NCBI GenBank assembly: GCA_031291305.1
Contig: JARLJH010000058.1
Coordinates: forward strand, 1 to 64,000
Direction of reading: 5' to 3'
Source of the DNA: Rhodoferax sp.
GTDB lineage: Bacteria; Pseudomonadota; Gammaproteobacteria; Burkholderiales; Burkholderiaceae_C
Length of the DNA: 64,000 nucleotides
Position 1 is the first letter of the stretch. The number at the start of each line of letters is the position of its first letter. The translations under genes were made by a program, and so were the position numbers. A model generated the notes under the pieces. It searched no databases. It had not been told where the DNA came from and saw nothing but the letters and a program-made list of their open reading frames with translations. Below are positions 1 through 8,899 of the stretch, piece by piece.

Positions 1-458
1 CAAACACCAGGGGGGGCCTCCGGCGGCCTGGCGGGGGCCTGATAGAAAAAGAAGCCAAGAGAAACCAAGCCCAAAAACCGGGCACCGTAAACTTCCAGCT
101 TTAACCCGGTCAAGCCACCAGTCAGAAGTTCTCAACTTCCTCCGCCTTCAGGCTCATACCTGGATTGGAAAATACTCGTACACAACTTCTTGAAGTGACT
201 TGAGAGTGTTGTAGTCCCCGCAAAGGAGGATTCCAGCGTGATTTTTGAGTAGTTTGTAAGTGAACATTTAAGGTGACTTTCAAGGGGGTGAAGTAATGAG
301 CTTTCGGGTCAATTAACACTTGTTTACGACTTTATAAATTCGTCTCAAAAATCCAACGCGCCACAAACCCGCATGGATGCTCGAGGTGTGTTTACGACTT
401 TAATGACCTGTTTACGACTTTAATTGCACGGAACAATATCAAAATGCGCTGAACACCC
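1..458. other. Intergenic region downstream of glmS, probable transposon-end debris
   Basis: No convincing gene. A 65-codon reading frame at 122-319 (minus) has no recognisable domain. The sequence is less GC-rich than the neighbours. It carries GTGA words on the plus strand near 237, 261, 273 and 287, and three copies of a 14-bp direct repeat. This pattern suggests the end of a mobile element, but no transposase is visible and the left side is cut by the window edge. Confidence 0.4.
321..422 (+). repeat. Three direct copies of TGTTTACGACTTTA beside glmS
   Basis: Exact copies lie at 321-334, 389-402 and 409-422, all on the plus strand and reading toward glmS. The last two are 20 bp apart. 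The nearest ends 36 bp from the glmS stop codon. Clustered repeats beginning TGT resemble multi-site transposase-binding ends, as in Tn7-like and IS21-like elements. For a Tn7-type insertion lying away from glmS the orientation is opposite to expectation, so the assignment is open. Confidence 0.5.
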
Positions 459-2327
459 TTACTCCACCGTCACGCTTTTGGCAAGGTTGCGAGGCTTGTC
501 GACATCGGTGCCTCTAGCGCAGGCGGTGTGATAGGCCAGCAGTTGCAGCGGCACCACGTGCAGCATGGGTGACAACTCGCCATAGTGCTCGGGCATGCGG
601 ATCACGTGCAGGCCTTCATCGCTTTCAATTTTGGAGTCGGCATCGGCCAGCACATACAGCACGCCGCCACGGGCGCGCACCTCGTGCATGTTGCTCTTGA
701 GTTTTTCCAGCAGTGCATCGTTGGGCGCTACCGTCACCACCGGCATAGCGCTAGTCACCAGCGCCAGCGGACCATGCTTTAGCTCGCCGGCCGGATAGGC
801 CTCGGCGTGGATGTAACTGATTTCCTTGAGTTTGAGCGCGCCTTCCAGGGCAATCGGGTAATGCAGGCCGCGCCCCAGAAACAAGGCGTTCTCCTTGGCG
901 GTAAAGTCCTGCGCCCAAGCGATCACCTGCGGCTCCAGTGCCAGTACGGCCTGCAAGGCCGCGGGCAAGTGGCGCAAGGCCTTGATGTGACGCGCCTCTT
1001 CGGCATCGCTGAGCAAACCACGTGACTGCGCCAGCGCCAGCGTCAGCAAAAACAGCCCGGCCAGTTGCGCGGTGAACGCCTTGGTGGAGGCCACACCAAT
1101 CTCGACCCCGGCGCGGGTGATGTAGGCCAGTTCGCACTCACGCACCATGGCGCTGGTGGCCACGTTGCAAATCGTCAGCGTGTGGGTCATTCCCAGGCCT
1201 TGCGCGTGACGCAGCGCCGCCAGGGTGTCAGCCGTCTCACCCGACTGGGTGATGGTGACCACCAGCGTGCGAGGGTTGGGCACCGAGTCGCGGTAGCGGT
1301 ATTCGCTGGCCACCTCAACCTGGGTGGGGATTTTGGCGATGCTTTCCAGCCAGTATTTGGCGGTACAACCGCTGTAGTAGCTGGTGCCGCAGGCCAGGAT
1401 CAACACCGAGTCAATCTCTTTGAACACGCGTGCGGCGCTGGCGTCCGCACCGTCAAACAACTCCGGCTGGATGTTGTCGACGCCTTGCAAGGTGTCGGCA
1501 ATAGCGCGTGGCTGCTCAAAAATCTCCTTCTGCATGTAGTGACGATACGGTCCCAGCTCTGCCGCGCCACTGTGGGCATGCACGGTTTTTACCGGGCGCT
1601 GCTCGGGCGTGAGCGGCTTGAAGGCTCTGTCCACCAGCCAGTATTTGCCCAGCTGAATATCTGCCACATCGCCTTCCTCCAGGTAGACGATCTGGTCAGT
1701 GACACCGGCTAAGGCCATGGCGTCGCTGGCCAGGTAGTGCGCCTGGCCATCTGGCCCGACACCCAGAATCAGCGGCGAACCAGCGCGCGCGCCAATCAGG
1801 CGATGCGGCTCGTCCTTACAAAACACTGCAATGGCGTAGGCGCCACGCAGTGAACCCAGTGCCGCCTTGACGGCTTCAAACAGGTCACCGTCATACAGAC
1901 TGTCAATCAGGTGAGCAATGACTTCTGTATCGGTCTGGCTCTGAAACACATAGCCCTTGGCCTGAAGGCTGGCGCGCAGTTCGTCGTGGTTTTCGATGAT
2001 GCCGTTGTGCACCAGAGCGATACGACCCGCGCGAGCATAGGCGTCAGCCCCAGGGCCATGGCTGAAATGCGGGTGCGCGTTGTGCACGGCGGGTGCGCCA
2101 TGCGTAGCCCAGCGGGTGTGGGCAATACCGGTGGTTCCTTGCAGATGGGTGGTGGCGATTTGCTCCTTCAGTTCTGACACGCGCGCAGTGCTGCGGGCAC
2201 GTTGCAAGCCGTTCGCGTACACCGCCACGCCGCATGAGTCATACCCCCGGTATTCGAGTCTTGAAAGACCCTGCACCAGAATGGGGACGATGTTTTGATT
2301 GGATACTGCGCCGACAATGCCACACAT
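459..2327 (-). CDS. glmS: Glutamine--fructose-6-phosphate aminotransferase (isomerizing)
   Basis: Converts fructose-6-phosphate and glutamine to glucosamine-6-phosphate, the first step toward UDP-GlcNAc for peptidoglycan and lipid A; cytosolic. The protein starts MCGIVGAV, so Cys2 is the N-terminal nucleophile of the class II glutaminase domain (about residues 2-220). Two SIS sugar-isomerase domains follow; CGTSYYSG and the ending [12 protein letters not shown] are typical. At 622 residues it is slightly longer than the enterobacterial enzyme. The partner gene glmU lies about 2.5 kb away on the same strand but is not co-transcribed with it. No glmS ribozyme sequence was seen upstream, as expected outside Firmicutes. 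Confidence 0.97.
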   Translation of the reverse strand: MCGIVGAVSNQNIVPILVQGLSRLEYRGYDSCGVAVYANGLQRARSTARVSELKEQIATTHLQGTTGIAHTRWATHGAPAVHNAHPHFSHGPGADAYARAGRIALVHNGIIENHDELRASLQAKGYVFQSQTDTEVIAHLIDSLYDGDLFEAVKAALGSLRGAYAIAVFCKDEPHRLIGARAGSPLILGVGPDGQAHYLASDAMALAGVTDQIVYLEEGDVADIQLGKYWLVDRAFKPLTPEQRPVKTVHAHSGAAELGPYRHYMQKEIFEQPRAIADTLQGVDNIQPELFDGADASAARVFKEIDSVLILACGTSYYSGCTAKYWLESIAKIPTQVEVASEYRYRDSVPNPRTLVVTITQSGETADTLAALRHAQGLGMTHTLTICNVATSAMVRECELAYITRAGVEIGVASTKAFTAQLAGLFLLTLALAQSRGLLSDAEEARHIKALRHLPAALQAVLALEPQVIAWAQDFTAKENALFLGRGLHYPIALEGALKLKEISYIHAEAYPAGELKHGPLALVTSAMPVVTVAPNDALLEKLKSNMHEVRARGGVLYVLADADSKIESDEGLHVIRMPEHYGELSPMLHVVPLQLLAYHTACARGTDVDKPRNLAKSVTVE

Positions 2328-2462
2328 AAGCTGCTCCGTTGTTGAGGTCAGAATCGTAGAAGCTCTAATTTGAAATAAGTGATCTATTTTTTATAGTATT
2401 TGAATTATTATTTCAATAATTTAATGATACGTTGGAATATTTCATATAACAAACATTACTGA
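2328..2462. promoter_or_regulatory. AT-rich divergent promoter region between glmS and the EamA gene
   Basis: 135 bp of strongly AT-rich sequence (about 2360-2460) separate two divergent genes in a GC-rich genome. The EamA gene is followed at once by an Lrp-type regulator, and Lrp proteins prefer AT-rich, flexible sites, so this is the natural place for its operator. No single palindrome stands out. The regulatory assignment is inference. Confidence 0.45.
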
Positions 2463-3350
2463 ATGAAACAATCACTCTCGCTGCGCCATTTCTTGCTAGC
2501 CTTGGCCGTGGTCGCCGTCTGGGGCAGCAATTTTGTGGTCATCAAGCTGGCGCTGGGCCAGATGCCGCCACTGCTGTTTGCCACGCTGCGCTTTTGCGTG
2601 GTGGTGATCCCGATGGTGTTTATCCTGCCCCGCCCGCCCGTGCCCTGGCGCAATCTGGCCGCCTATGGCCTGCTGATCGGCGTGGGGCAGTTCGGGCTGC
2701 TTTTTGTGGCCATGAACGGGCACATCTCGCCGGGGCTGGCCTCGCTGGTGATTCAGGTGCAGGTGTTTTTCACCATCGGGCTGGCCATGGCGATGGCGGG
2801 CGAAACCTTGCAACGGGTTCAATGGATGGCACTGGCGCTGGCGGGTGCTGGCCTGGGCGTCATCGTGGCTCACACCGACGGCAACACCACCGCGCTGGGC
2901 CTGGGGCTGGTGCTGCTGGCCGCCCTGTCTTGGGCGGGTGGCAACCTGGTGGCCCGCTCGGCCGGGCGCATCAACATGGTGGCGTATGTGGTGTGGTCCA
3001 GCCTGTTTGCCATACCGCCGCTGGCCGTGCTGTCGATCTGGGTCGAAGGCTGGCCCGCGCTGGTGGCTGGCGTGCAGCAGGCCGACAGCATGGCCTGGGC
3101 GGCAGTGGCCTGGCAGGCCTGGGGCAACTCGATCTTTGGCTACGCCGCCTGGGGCTGGCTGCTGTCACGTTACAACGCCGCCACCATCACCCCCATGGCG
3201 TTGCTGGTACCGCTGTTTGGCATGGGCAGCTCGGCCTGGTGGCTGGGTGAGAGCCTGCCTGCCTGGAAGCTCGGCGCGGCAGCGCTGGTGATGGCCGGAC
3301 TGGCGCTGAACCTGCTGTGGCCCTTGCTGCTCAAACGCCTCAAAAGCTGA
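2463..3350 (+). CDS. EamA-family (DMT) membrane exporter
   Basis: 295-residue inner-membrane protein with about ten hydrophobic segments arranged as two EamA repeats (roughly residues 8-140 and 150-290). The N-terminal region has the WGSNFVVIK motif common in this family. Relatives include the E. coli EamA/YdeD exporter of cysteine-pathway metabolites, so export of an amino acid or metabolite is likely, but the substrate cannot be read from the sequence. The stop codon is one base before the start of an Lrp-type regulator, so the two form an operon. Regulator plus exporter suggests control by the exported amino acid. Confidence 0.88.
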   Translation: MKQSLSLRHFLLALAVVAVWGSNFVVIKLALGQMPPLLFATLRFCVVVIPMVFILPRPPVPWRNLAAYGLLIGVGQFGLLFVAMNGHISPGLASLVIQVQVFFTIGLAMAMAGETLQRVQWMALALAGAGLGVIVAHTDGNTTALGLGLVLLAALSWAGGNLVARSAGRINMVAYVVWSSLFAIPPLAVLSIWVEGWPALVAGVQQADSMAWAAVAWQAWGNSIFGYAAWGWLLSRYNAATITPMALLVPLFGMGSSAWWLGESLPAWKLGAAALVMAGLALNLLWPLLLKRLKS

Positions 3351-3351
3351 A

Positions 3352-3861
3352 ATGAACCACACCAACACCATGAACCCACTCGCCCTGGACACCACCGATT
3401 TGCTGTTGCTGGGTCAACTGCAATCCGATTCATCTTTGTCCAACCAAGCGCTGGCTGAACGGGCACATGTTTCGCCGCCAACCTGCCTGCGCCGCATCAA
3501 GCGCCTGAAAGACGTGGGGCTGATCGAGCGTGAAATTGCCGTGCTGAGCACCGACACGCTGGCCAGCAGCATCGGCCACGGTTTGACGGCGGTGGTGGAA
3601 ATCACCTTGGACCGCCAGGACCAAGGCGCGTTGGAAGCGTTTGAGAAACGTGTCGCCAATGAAGATGCTGTGCAGCAGTGTTACCGCGTATCCCCCGGCC
3701 CGGACTTTTGCCTGGTAGTGCACGCCGCCGACATGCCGGACTACCTGGCCCTGACGCAGCGACTGTTCACGGCCGATGCCAATGTGCGCAACGTCAAGAG
3801 CTTTTTCAGCGTCAAGCGCAGCAAGTTTGGCGCCCGCGTGCCCTTACCCGCAGCACTATAA
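3352..3861 (+). CDS. Lrp/AsnC-family transcriptional regulator
   Basis: 169 residues, the usual family length. The N-terminal winged helix-turn-helix (about residues 15-65) contains the typical LLGQLQ and LSNQALAERAHVSPPTCLRRIKRL stretch, with recognition helix near SPPTCLRR. The C-terminal RAM/ligand domain (about 80-155) ends in VRNVKSFFSVKRSKF, typical of the family. It starts one base after the exporter stop, so translation is probably coupled. It likely senses an amino acid and controls the exporter in front of it. A second Met lies four codons downstream of the chosen start and is also possible. Confidence 0.92.
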   Translation: MNHTNTMNPLALDTTDLLLLGQLQSDSSLSNQALAERAHVSPPTCLRRIKRLKDVGLIEREIAVLSTDTLASSIGHGLTAVVEITLDRQDQGALEAFEKRVANEDAVQQCYRVSPGPDFCLVVHAADMPDYLALTQRLFTADANVRNVKSFFSVKRSKFGARVPLPAAL

Positions 3862-3869
3862 AGTTACAT

Positions 3870-3919
3870 GATATTTTGGCCGCTAGCCCTTATAAATAAA
3901 GGGCTAGTAGCTATATATT
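3870..3919 (+). repeat. Dispersed 50-bp element, copy 1 (also terminator-like)
   Basis: Aligns without gaps to the copy at 57211-57260. It contains a perfect 9-bp stem, CTAGCCCTT (3883-3891) with AAGGGCTAG (3899-3907), around a 7-nt loop, then TAGCTAT. It fills the space between two convergent genes and could act as a weak bidirectional terminator. Its last base is the first base of the kinase stop codon. Confidence 0.75.
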
Positions 3920-4719
3920 CAAGAACATGCAGGAGCCGCTGGCAGCCAAAGCATGACCTGGCAACCTGCGTCCGCTGCGCCCTGAATGCGGATCGAGCCG
4001 CCCAGGCGCCCGATGATTTTGCGGCAGGTCACCAAGCCCAGCCCCAGGCCTTCGAACTCGCGCGCTGGGTGCAGCTTGGCAAATACCTTGAAAAGCCTCT
4101 GCGCTTGCTCCGGCCTGAAACCCACCCCGTTGTCGCGAATGCTGAAACAACAGGTCGCCGCGTCCGCGCCATGTTCCACGCCCGATTCGGCACCTTGCAC
4201 GCTGCCGGACTGGCCCTCTACGTTCGTCCAAGCCAATGAAATCTGCCTCGACGCCCGGCCACGACTGAATTTGAGGGCGTTGTCCAGCAAATGCGTCAAC
4301 ACCTGACGCAGCAAATCAGCATCGGCCAGCACCAGCGGCACGTCAGCGGCTATCTGCCACTGAACGTTCGGCCCGGCCTGCGGCCCCAGTTCATCCACCA
4401 CCGCTTGCGCCAGCGCGCTGACGTTGACCGGCTGAATATCCAACGCCCGCGTGCCCAGCCGCGAGAGTTGCGTCAGCCCGTCCAACTGACGACTCAGCAA
4501 CTGAGCTGCCTCGCGGATCGTGCCCAGATGCCCAGCCACCTCATCGGGCATGTCGGGCCAATCCTCGGCAATGACTTGCGCAAAAGAGGTGATGTGCCGC
4601 AGCGGCGCACGCAGGTCGTGCGACACGGTGGAGGTGAAGTCCTGCAACTCCGCGCGCGCGGCATCCAGCTCACGCTGGAGTTGCGCCAATCTGGTTTCAG
4701 CTAACGAGATTTCGGCCAT
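3919..4719 (-). CDS. Soluble sensor histidine kinase without a sensor domain
   Basis: 266 residues from the Met at 4719. A short N-terminal coiled coil (about 8-32) is followed by an H-box SHDLRAPLRH with the phospho-acceptor His, then a HATPase_c domain with N-box HLLDNALKFS, G1 RDNGVGF and G2 GLGLGLV. There is no transmembrane segment and no PAS or GAF domain, so the input must come from a partner. The arrangement resembles the C-terminal half of phytochrome-like or PAS kinases. An open frame continues upstream to 4899, but that extension is translated across a 19-bp inverted repeat and is unlikely to be coding. No response regulator is adjacent. Confidence 0.85.
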   Translation of the reverse strand: MAEISLAETRLAQLQRELDAARAELQDFTSTVSHDLRAPLRHITSFAQVIAEDWPDMPDEVAGHLGTIREAAQLLSRQLDGLTQLSRLGTRALDIQPVNVSALAQAVVDELGPQAGPNVQWQIAADVPLVLADADLLRQVLTHLLDNALKFSRGRASRQISLAWTNVEGQSGSVQGAESGVEHGADAATCCFSIRDNGVGFRPEQAQRLFKVFAKLHPAREFEGLGLGLVTCRKIIGRLGGSIRIQGAADAGCQVMLWLPAAPACS

Positions 4720-4761
4720 TTTGCATTTGCTTTCGAACCGTCGCCCATCCAACACTTCGCA

Positions 4762-4831
4762 TGGAAACCGTTGGGGGCGGACTCCGATTTCTGGTACCCC
4801 AGTATGAGGTGGCCGCCCCCAACGGTTTCCA
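4762..4831. repeat. Perfect 19-bp inverted repeat between glmU and the kinase gene
   Basis: Arms 4762-4780 (begins TGGAAACCGTTGGG) and 4813-4831 are exact reverse complements with a 32-nt spacer. A 19-bp perfect stem is longer than a normal terminator and there is no T-run beside it. It ends 36 bp after the glmU stop and starts 42 bp before the kinase start. It may be a REP-like element, or it may stabilise or terminate the glmU message. Confidence 0.85.
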
Positions 4832-4867
4832 CGCGGGGCGGACCAAAACCGCTGGAGCAAGTCAGCA

Positions 4868-6301
4868 TCACTTCTTGCTCGGACGCTTCCAGTTGGCAAT
4901 GCTCACCTGGCGCGCCCGCGCCACGGTCAACGCCAATGGTGGCGCGTCTTTGACCACGGTGGAACCACCGCCCACCGTGCCACCGGCGCCGATGGTCAGC
5001 GGCGCCACCAGCACGCAGTTGCTGCCGATATGTACATCAGCCTCGATGATGGTGCGGTGCTTGTTGGCACCGTCGTAGTTGGCGGTGATGCTGCCCGCGC
5101 CATAGTTGACGCGCTCACCCACCGTCGCATCCCCCAGGTAGGCCAGATGGTTGGCCTTGGCGCCCTTGGCCAGCGTGGAATTTTTGACCTCGACAAAATT
5201 GCCGATATGCACCTCGGCCCCCAGCTTGGCCCCCGGGCGCAGGCGGGCAAACGGCCCGATCAACGCACCCGCGCCGACCTCGATGGCGTTTTTGCTACCA
5301 GGCTCGCCACCTTCAATGTGGGTGAACGGGTGGATCACCGCACCGGCGGCAATGCTGGCGTTCTTGATGACGCAGTTGGGGCCGATCTTGACGCCCTCGC
5401 CCAGACTGACCTGGCCTTCAAACACGCAATTCACGTCGATGGACACGTCTTGCGCGCAGGTCAGTGTGCCACGCACGTCCAGGCGCGCCGGGTCAGCCAG
5501 GCGCACGCCTTGCTCCATCAGTTGTAGCGCCACGCGCTGCTGGAACGTGCGCTCCAGCTCAGCCAGCTGCACCGGGCTGTTGATGCCCGCCACCTGCGCG
5601 GCGTCATGAATCTTGTGCGCCACCACCGGGAAGCCATCGGCCACAGCGAACTTCACAATGTCGGTCAGGTAATACTCGCCCTGGGCGTTTTTGTTATCCA
5701 GCCGCGCCAGCCAGGTTTTGAGCGGCTTGGCGGGCACGGCCATGATGCCGCTGTAGACCTCGGTGATTTTGAGTTGCGCTGGCGTGGCGTCTTTCTGCTC
5801 GACGATGGCCTGCACCACGTCGCCTTTGCGCACGATGCGGCCATAGCCGTTGGGGTTGGCGAAGTCGATGGTCAGGAGCGCCAACTTGTCACCTGCGCAG
5901 GCGGCAATCAGCTGTGCCAAGGTGTCAGGCTGCGTCAGCGGCACGTCGCCCGAGAGCACCACCACCACGCCATCATCGCGCAGCACCGGCACCGCCTGCT
6001 GCATGGCGTGGCCGGTGCCCAGCTGCGGCTCCTGCCGCACAAAGTTGATATCAAATCCGGCTGCAGCCCCCGTATTACCTGCGAGAGCAGCTTCAACTTC
6101 AGTAGCGCCATGCCCTGTAATCACCGTCACCTGGCGCGCCCGCAGCTCGGCGGCAGTGTCCACCACATGCTGCAACAGCGCACGCCCGGCCAGCAGATGC
6201 AGCACCTTGGGCAGCTTGCTTTTCATGCGCGTGCCCTTGCCCGCCGCCATGATCACCACGTCCAGCGGTGCGTCTGAAAATAGTTTTTGCGAATCTGCCA
6301 T
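4868..6301 (-). CDS. glmU: Bifunctional GlcNAc-1-P uridyltransferase / glucosamine-1-P acetyltransferase
   Basis: Acetylates glucosamine-1-phosphate and then couples it to UTP, giving UDP-GlcNAc; soluble trimer. The N-terminal nucleotidyltransferase domain shows AAGKGTRMKSKLPK (about residues 19-32). The C-terminal left-handed beta-helix acetyltransferase domain has the hexapeptide pattern and NHLAYLGDA with the catalytic His. It is 477 residues against about 456 in E. coli. Part of the extra length lies at about residues 68-84, where a copy of the dispersed 50-bp element falls in frame. A clear ribosome site (GGAGG) precedes the ATG. The next gene upstream, sdaA, is divergent. Confidence 0.97.
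   Translation of the reverse strand: MADSQKLFSDAPLDVVIMAAGKGTRMKSKLPKVLHLLAGRALLQHVVDTAAELRARQVTVITGHGATEVEAALAGNTGAAAGFDINFVRQEPQLGTGHAMQQAVPVLRDDGVVVVLSGDVPLTQPDTLAQLIAACAGDKLALLTIDFANPNGYGRIVRKGDVVQAIVEQKDATPAQLKITEVYSGIMAVPAKPLKTWLARLDNKNAQGEYYLTDIVKFAVADGFPVVAHKIHDAAQVAGINSPVQLAELERTFQQRVALQLMEQGVRLADPARLDVRGTLTCAQDVSIDVNCVFEGQVSLGEGVKIGPNCVIKNASIAAGAVIHPFTHIEGGEPGSKNAIEVGAGALIGPFARLRPGAKLGAEVHIGNFVEVKNSTLAKGAKANHLAYLGDATVGERVNYGAGSITANYDGANKHRTIIEADVHIGSNCVLVAPLTIGAGGTVGGGSTVVKDAPPLALTVARARQVSIANWKRPSKK
6050..6099 (+). repeat. Dispersed 50-bp element inside glmU, antisense to the gene
   Basis: Shares CAGCCCCCGT with other copies at the AGCCC position, followed by GCG and AGCT at the right spacing. 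It encodes a stretch near GNTGAAAGFD, in a loop that is shorter in E. coli GlmU as I recall it. Confidence 0.6.
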
Positions 6302-6369
6302 GCCATCCTCCGTTTGAATCGGTTCAAGTTTTGCGCATTATCGCGGCCCAGGCCGCATAACATCGCGCC

Positions 6370-7770
6370 ATGGCCATCAGCGTTTTCGACCTTTTCAAAG
6401 TGGGCATCGGCCCCAGCAGTTCCCACACCGTGGGGCCGATGCGCGCTGCGCGCCTGTTTGCACAGGCCTTGCAGCGTGACGGCTTGTTGCAACAGACGAC
6501 ACAGGTCACCTGCGAACTTTACGGCTCGCTGGGTGCCACCGGCAAAGGCCACGGCTCCGACGTGGCGGTGATGCTCGGCCTGATGGGCCACGCCCCCGAC
6601 ACCGTGGATGTGGAGGCCGTGCCACTGATGATGGCGCAGGCACGCAGCCAGCGCGCGCTGGCGCTGCTGGGCATTCACGCCATCCATTTTGTCGAGCGGG
6701 ACCACGTGCTGATGTACCGGCGCGAAGCGCTGGCCGAACACCCCAACGGCATGAAGTTCACCGCCATGGACGCACAAGGCCACGAACTCAAATTCGCCAA
6801 GTACCTCAGCGTGGGCGGCGGCTTTGTGGTCACCGCCGGCAGCCCCAACGAGGCCGTGCTGACCGAGTATCAAAAAGTGCCGTACCCCTTTACCAGTGGC
6901 GAGGAACTGCTAGCTATTTGCAAGCAGAACAACTTGAGCATCAGCCAGGTCATGTGGGCCAACGAACGCACCTGGCGCAGCGATGACGAGATCGCCAGCG
7001 GCCTGCAAACCATCTGGCGCGTAATGCGCGAATGCGTGCAGCGCGGCTTAAGCCACCCCGGCACCCTGCCCGGCCCATACAAGGTGCAACGCCGCGCCCC
7101 GCTGCTGGCGGCGCAGTTGCGCGAACGCGCCGAACGCACGCTGGCCGACCCCTTGAGCGTGCTGGACTGGGTCAACGTCTACGCCTTTGCCGTCAACGAG
7201 GAAAACGCCGCCGGTGGCCGCGTCGTCACCGCACCCACCAACGGCGCCGCCGGGGTGATCCCAGCGGTGCTGCACTACTGCGACCGCTTTGTGATGCACA
7301 GCAGCGGCCGCGCCGGACAGGGCATCGACGACGACATGGCGAGCACCTTTTTGATGACGGCGGCGGCCATCGGCATCCTGTACAAGCTCAACGCCTCCAT
7401 CAGCGGCGCCGAAGTAGGTTGCCAAGGCGAGGTTGGCGTGGCCTGCTCGATGGCGGCAGCGGGCCTGGCTGCGGTGATGGGTGGCAGCCCGACCCAGGTG
7501 GAAAACGCCGCCGAGATCGGCATGGAACACAACCTGGGCCTGACCTGCGACCCGGTCGGCGGCCTGGTGCAGGTGCCGTGCATCGAGCGCAACGCCATGG
7601 GCGCTGTGAAAGCCATCAACGCCGCCCGCATGGCGCTACAAGGCGACGGCCAGCATGTGGTGTCCCTCGACAAGGTCATCAAAACCATGCGCGAGACGGG
7701 TGCTGACATGAAGACCAAGTACAAGGAAACCTCTCGCGGCGGACTCGCGGTGAATATTGTGGAATGCTGA
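6370..7770 (+). CDS. sdaA: L-serine ammonia-lyase, iron-sulfur type
   Basis: Deaminates L-serine to pyruvate and ammonia with a [4Fe-4S] cluster; cytosolic. It is the single-chain form, 466 residues, with the beta domain first (begins [29 protein letters not shown] motif) and the alpha domain after about residue 190. Cysteines in [14 protein letters not shown] and [14 protein letters not shown] supply the cluster. It ends [11 protein letters not shown] second, diverged copy of this last segment lies at 15412-15441 beyond the efflux operon, which suggests that DNA entered directly behind this gene. Confidence 0.96.
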   Translation: MAISVFDLFKVGIGPSSSHTVGPMRAARLFAQALQRDGLLQQTTQVTCELYGSLGATGKGHGSDVAVMLGLMGHAPDTVDVEAVPLMMAQARSQRALALLGIHAIHFVERDHVLMYRREALAEHPNGMKFTAMDAQGHELKFAKYLSVGGGFVVTAGSPNEAVLTEYQKVPYPFTSGEELLAICKQNNLSISQVMWANERTWRSDDEIASGLQTIWRVMRECVQRGLSHPGTLPGPYKVQRRAPLLAAQLRERAERTLADPLSVLDWVNVYAFAVNEENAAGGRVVTAPTNGAAGVIPAVLHYCDRFVMHSSGRAGQGIDDDMASTFLMTAAAIGILYKLNASISGAEVGCQGEVGVACSMAAAGLAAVMGGSPTQVENAAEIGMEHNLGLTCDPVGGLVQVPCIERNAMGAVKAINAARMALQGDGQHVVSLDKVIKTMRETGADMKTKYKETSRGGLAVNIVEC

Positions 7771-8203
7771 TGTGGGTTACGTGACCCGCCCTCGCACCAC
7801 CTACTTATCAGCAGAGGGTTTGCAGTACCCCACCTACACCGCCAAAGCAGTGGATTGCTATGCCTGACGGGACCGCTCAAGCCCGATGATGCATGTGGAC
7901 GCCAAGTCACAGGTTTCGAAACCAACCCGAAGACAACACCAATCCCAGTGAGCGCATACGCCAGACCATTGACAGACCTTGGTGCAGGCAACTCTAAAGT
8001 CAACGCTCAGGCGTGGTGAAGTCATGAGTCTCTGATTGCCGTTGCCCACGGGGAAGCCTGCAGATAAGTTCAAACCTCACAAGACCGAATCAACAGTCTT
8101 CCAGCGAAATCGAGACATCACCGAAACCATGTCGGTGCGCATTCTGCTCACTTTTAAATTTAATCATTTGACTAAATCATTCGGTTAAGTAAAAATAGGC
8201 TGC
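7771..8203. other. 433-bp gap between sdaA and the efflux operon
   Basis: No gene supported. Minus-strand reading frames here (7275-8003 and 7858-8073) lack domain features, and one runs antisense through sdaA. The last 60 bp before the regulator start are AT-rich and hold the motif AATCATT twice (8162-8168 and 8175-8181), a plausible operator for the TetR-type gene. The junction of a possible inserted block should lie close to 7771. Confidence 0.45.
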
Positions 8204-8896
8204 ATGAGCCCTACATCCCCCCCTGCAGAACGCGGCGATCGCGGTGACAGCACGCGACGTGCCCTCATCGAAGCCGCTATTACCGAATTTGCCCGCGATG
8301 GCTTTCATGCGGCCAGCACTCGGGAGATCGCACGTAGCGCCGAGGCCAACCAGGCCTTGATCGGCTATCACTTCGGCGGCAAGGAAGGCCTTTATCTGGC
8401 GGTCTTTCAGTTCATCAGCGAGCAGATCCAGGCGCGTGTCGGCATGGCCGTCGGCCCGATCGAGGCCTATCTAGCCGAACTTCAAGATCTTGGTGCGCTG
8501 ACAATGCCACAACGCGAACAATGCGTCGCCCTGCTCATGCGACTCGTTGAAGGCATGACGCGCATGTTTACCGATCCGAATGCAAAACCCTGGGCGCAAC
8601 TCATCCTGCGCGAACAGCAATCGCCGACAAAAGCCTTCGACATCCTTTTCGAGGGTTTCATGAGCCGTTACCTCGGCATCGTCACGCAGCTGATCCTGCG
8701 CCTGCGACCGGAGCTCAGTCGCGACGAAGCAGCGCTCAGCGTGATCACCATCCTCGGGCAAATCCTCGTCTTTCGCGTCGCGCGCTCCACGCTCCTGCGT
8801 CACATGACGTGGCCAGATGTCGGCCCCGACCAAGTTGACCTGATCCTCAAGCAAATCAAGGCCAACCTGACGGCCATGCTTCATTCAAAGGACTGA
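8204..8896 (+). CDS. TetR-family regulator, CecR-like
   Basis: 230 residues. The N-terminal TetR helix-turn-helix (about 15-65) contains STREIARSAEANQALIGYHF, followed by GGKEGLYLAVF. The long C-terminal ligand domain resembles the DUF1956 type found in E. coli CecR (YbiH), which controls ybhGFSR. The same gene order occurs here: the regulator is followed 3 bp later by HlyD, ABC ATPase and two permeases. It most likely represses its own operon and releases it on binding a toxic ligand. AATCATT repeats just upstream are candidate operator halves. No strong ribosome site is visible before the ATG. Confidence 0.88.
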   Translation: MSPTSPPAERGDRGDSTRRALIEAAITEFARDGFHAASTREIARSAEANQALIGYHFGGKEGLYLAVFQFISEQIQARVGMAVGPIEAYLAELQDLGALTMPQREQCVALLMRLVEGMTRMFTDPNAKPWAQLILREQQSPTKAFDILFEGFMSRYLGIVTQLILRLRPELSRDEAALSVITILGQILVFRVARSTLLRHMTWPDVGPDQVDLILKQIKANLTAMLHSKD

Positions 8897-8899
8897 CCC

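Noticed and set aside
122-319. 65-codon minus-strand frame near the left edge
   Set aside because: No domain, no ribosome site, and it lies in repeat-like DNA.
321-422. Firm call of a Tn7 right end at attTn7
   Set aside because: The TGT ends point toward glmS instead of away, and no tns genes are visible, so only a general mobile-end suggestion is kept.
4720-4899. N-terminal extension of the soluble histidine kinase
   Set aside because: It is the translation of a 19-bp inverted repeat and reaches into glmU; the Met at 4719 gives a sensible coiled-coil start.
6881-6920. Possible 14th copy of the 50-bp element in sdaA (TAGCTATTTG)
   Set aside because: The residues here ([13 protein letters not shown]) match what I recall of E. 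coli SdaA, so the sequence is native; the spacing is also three bases longer.
7858-8073. 71-codon minus-strand frame between sdaA and the TetR gene
   Set aside because: Cys/Trp-rich nonsense composition with no homology signal.
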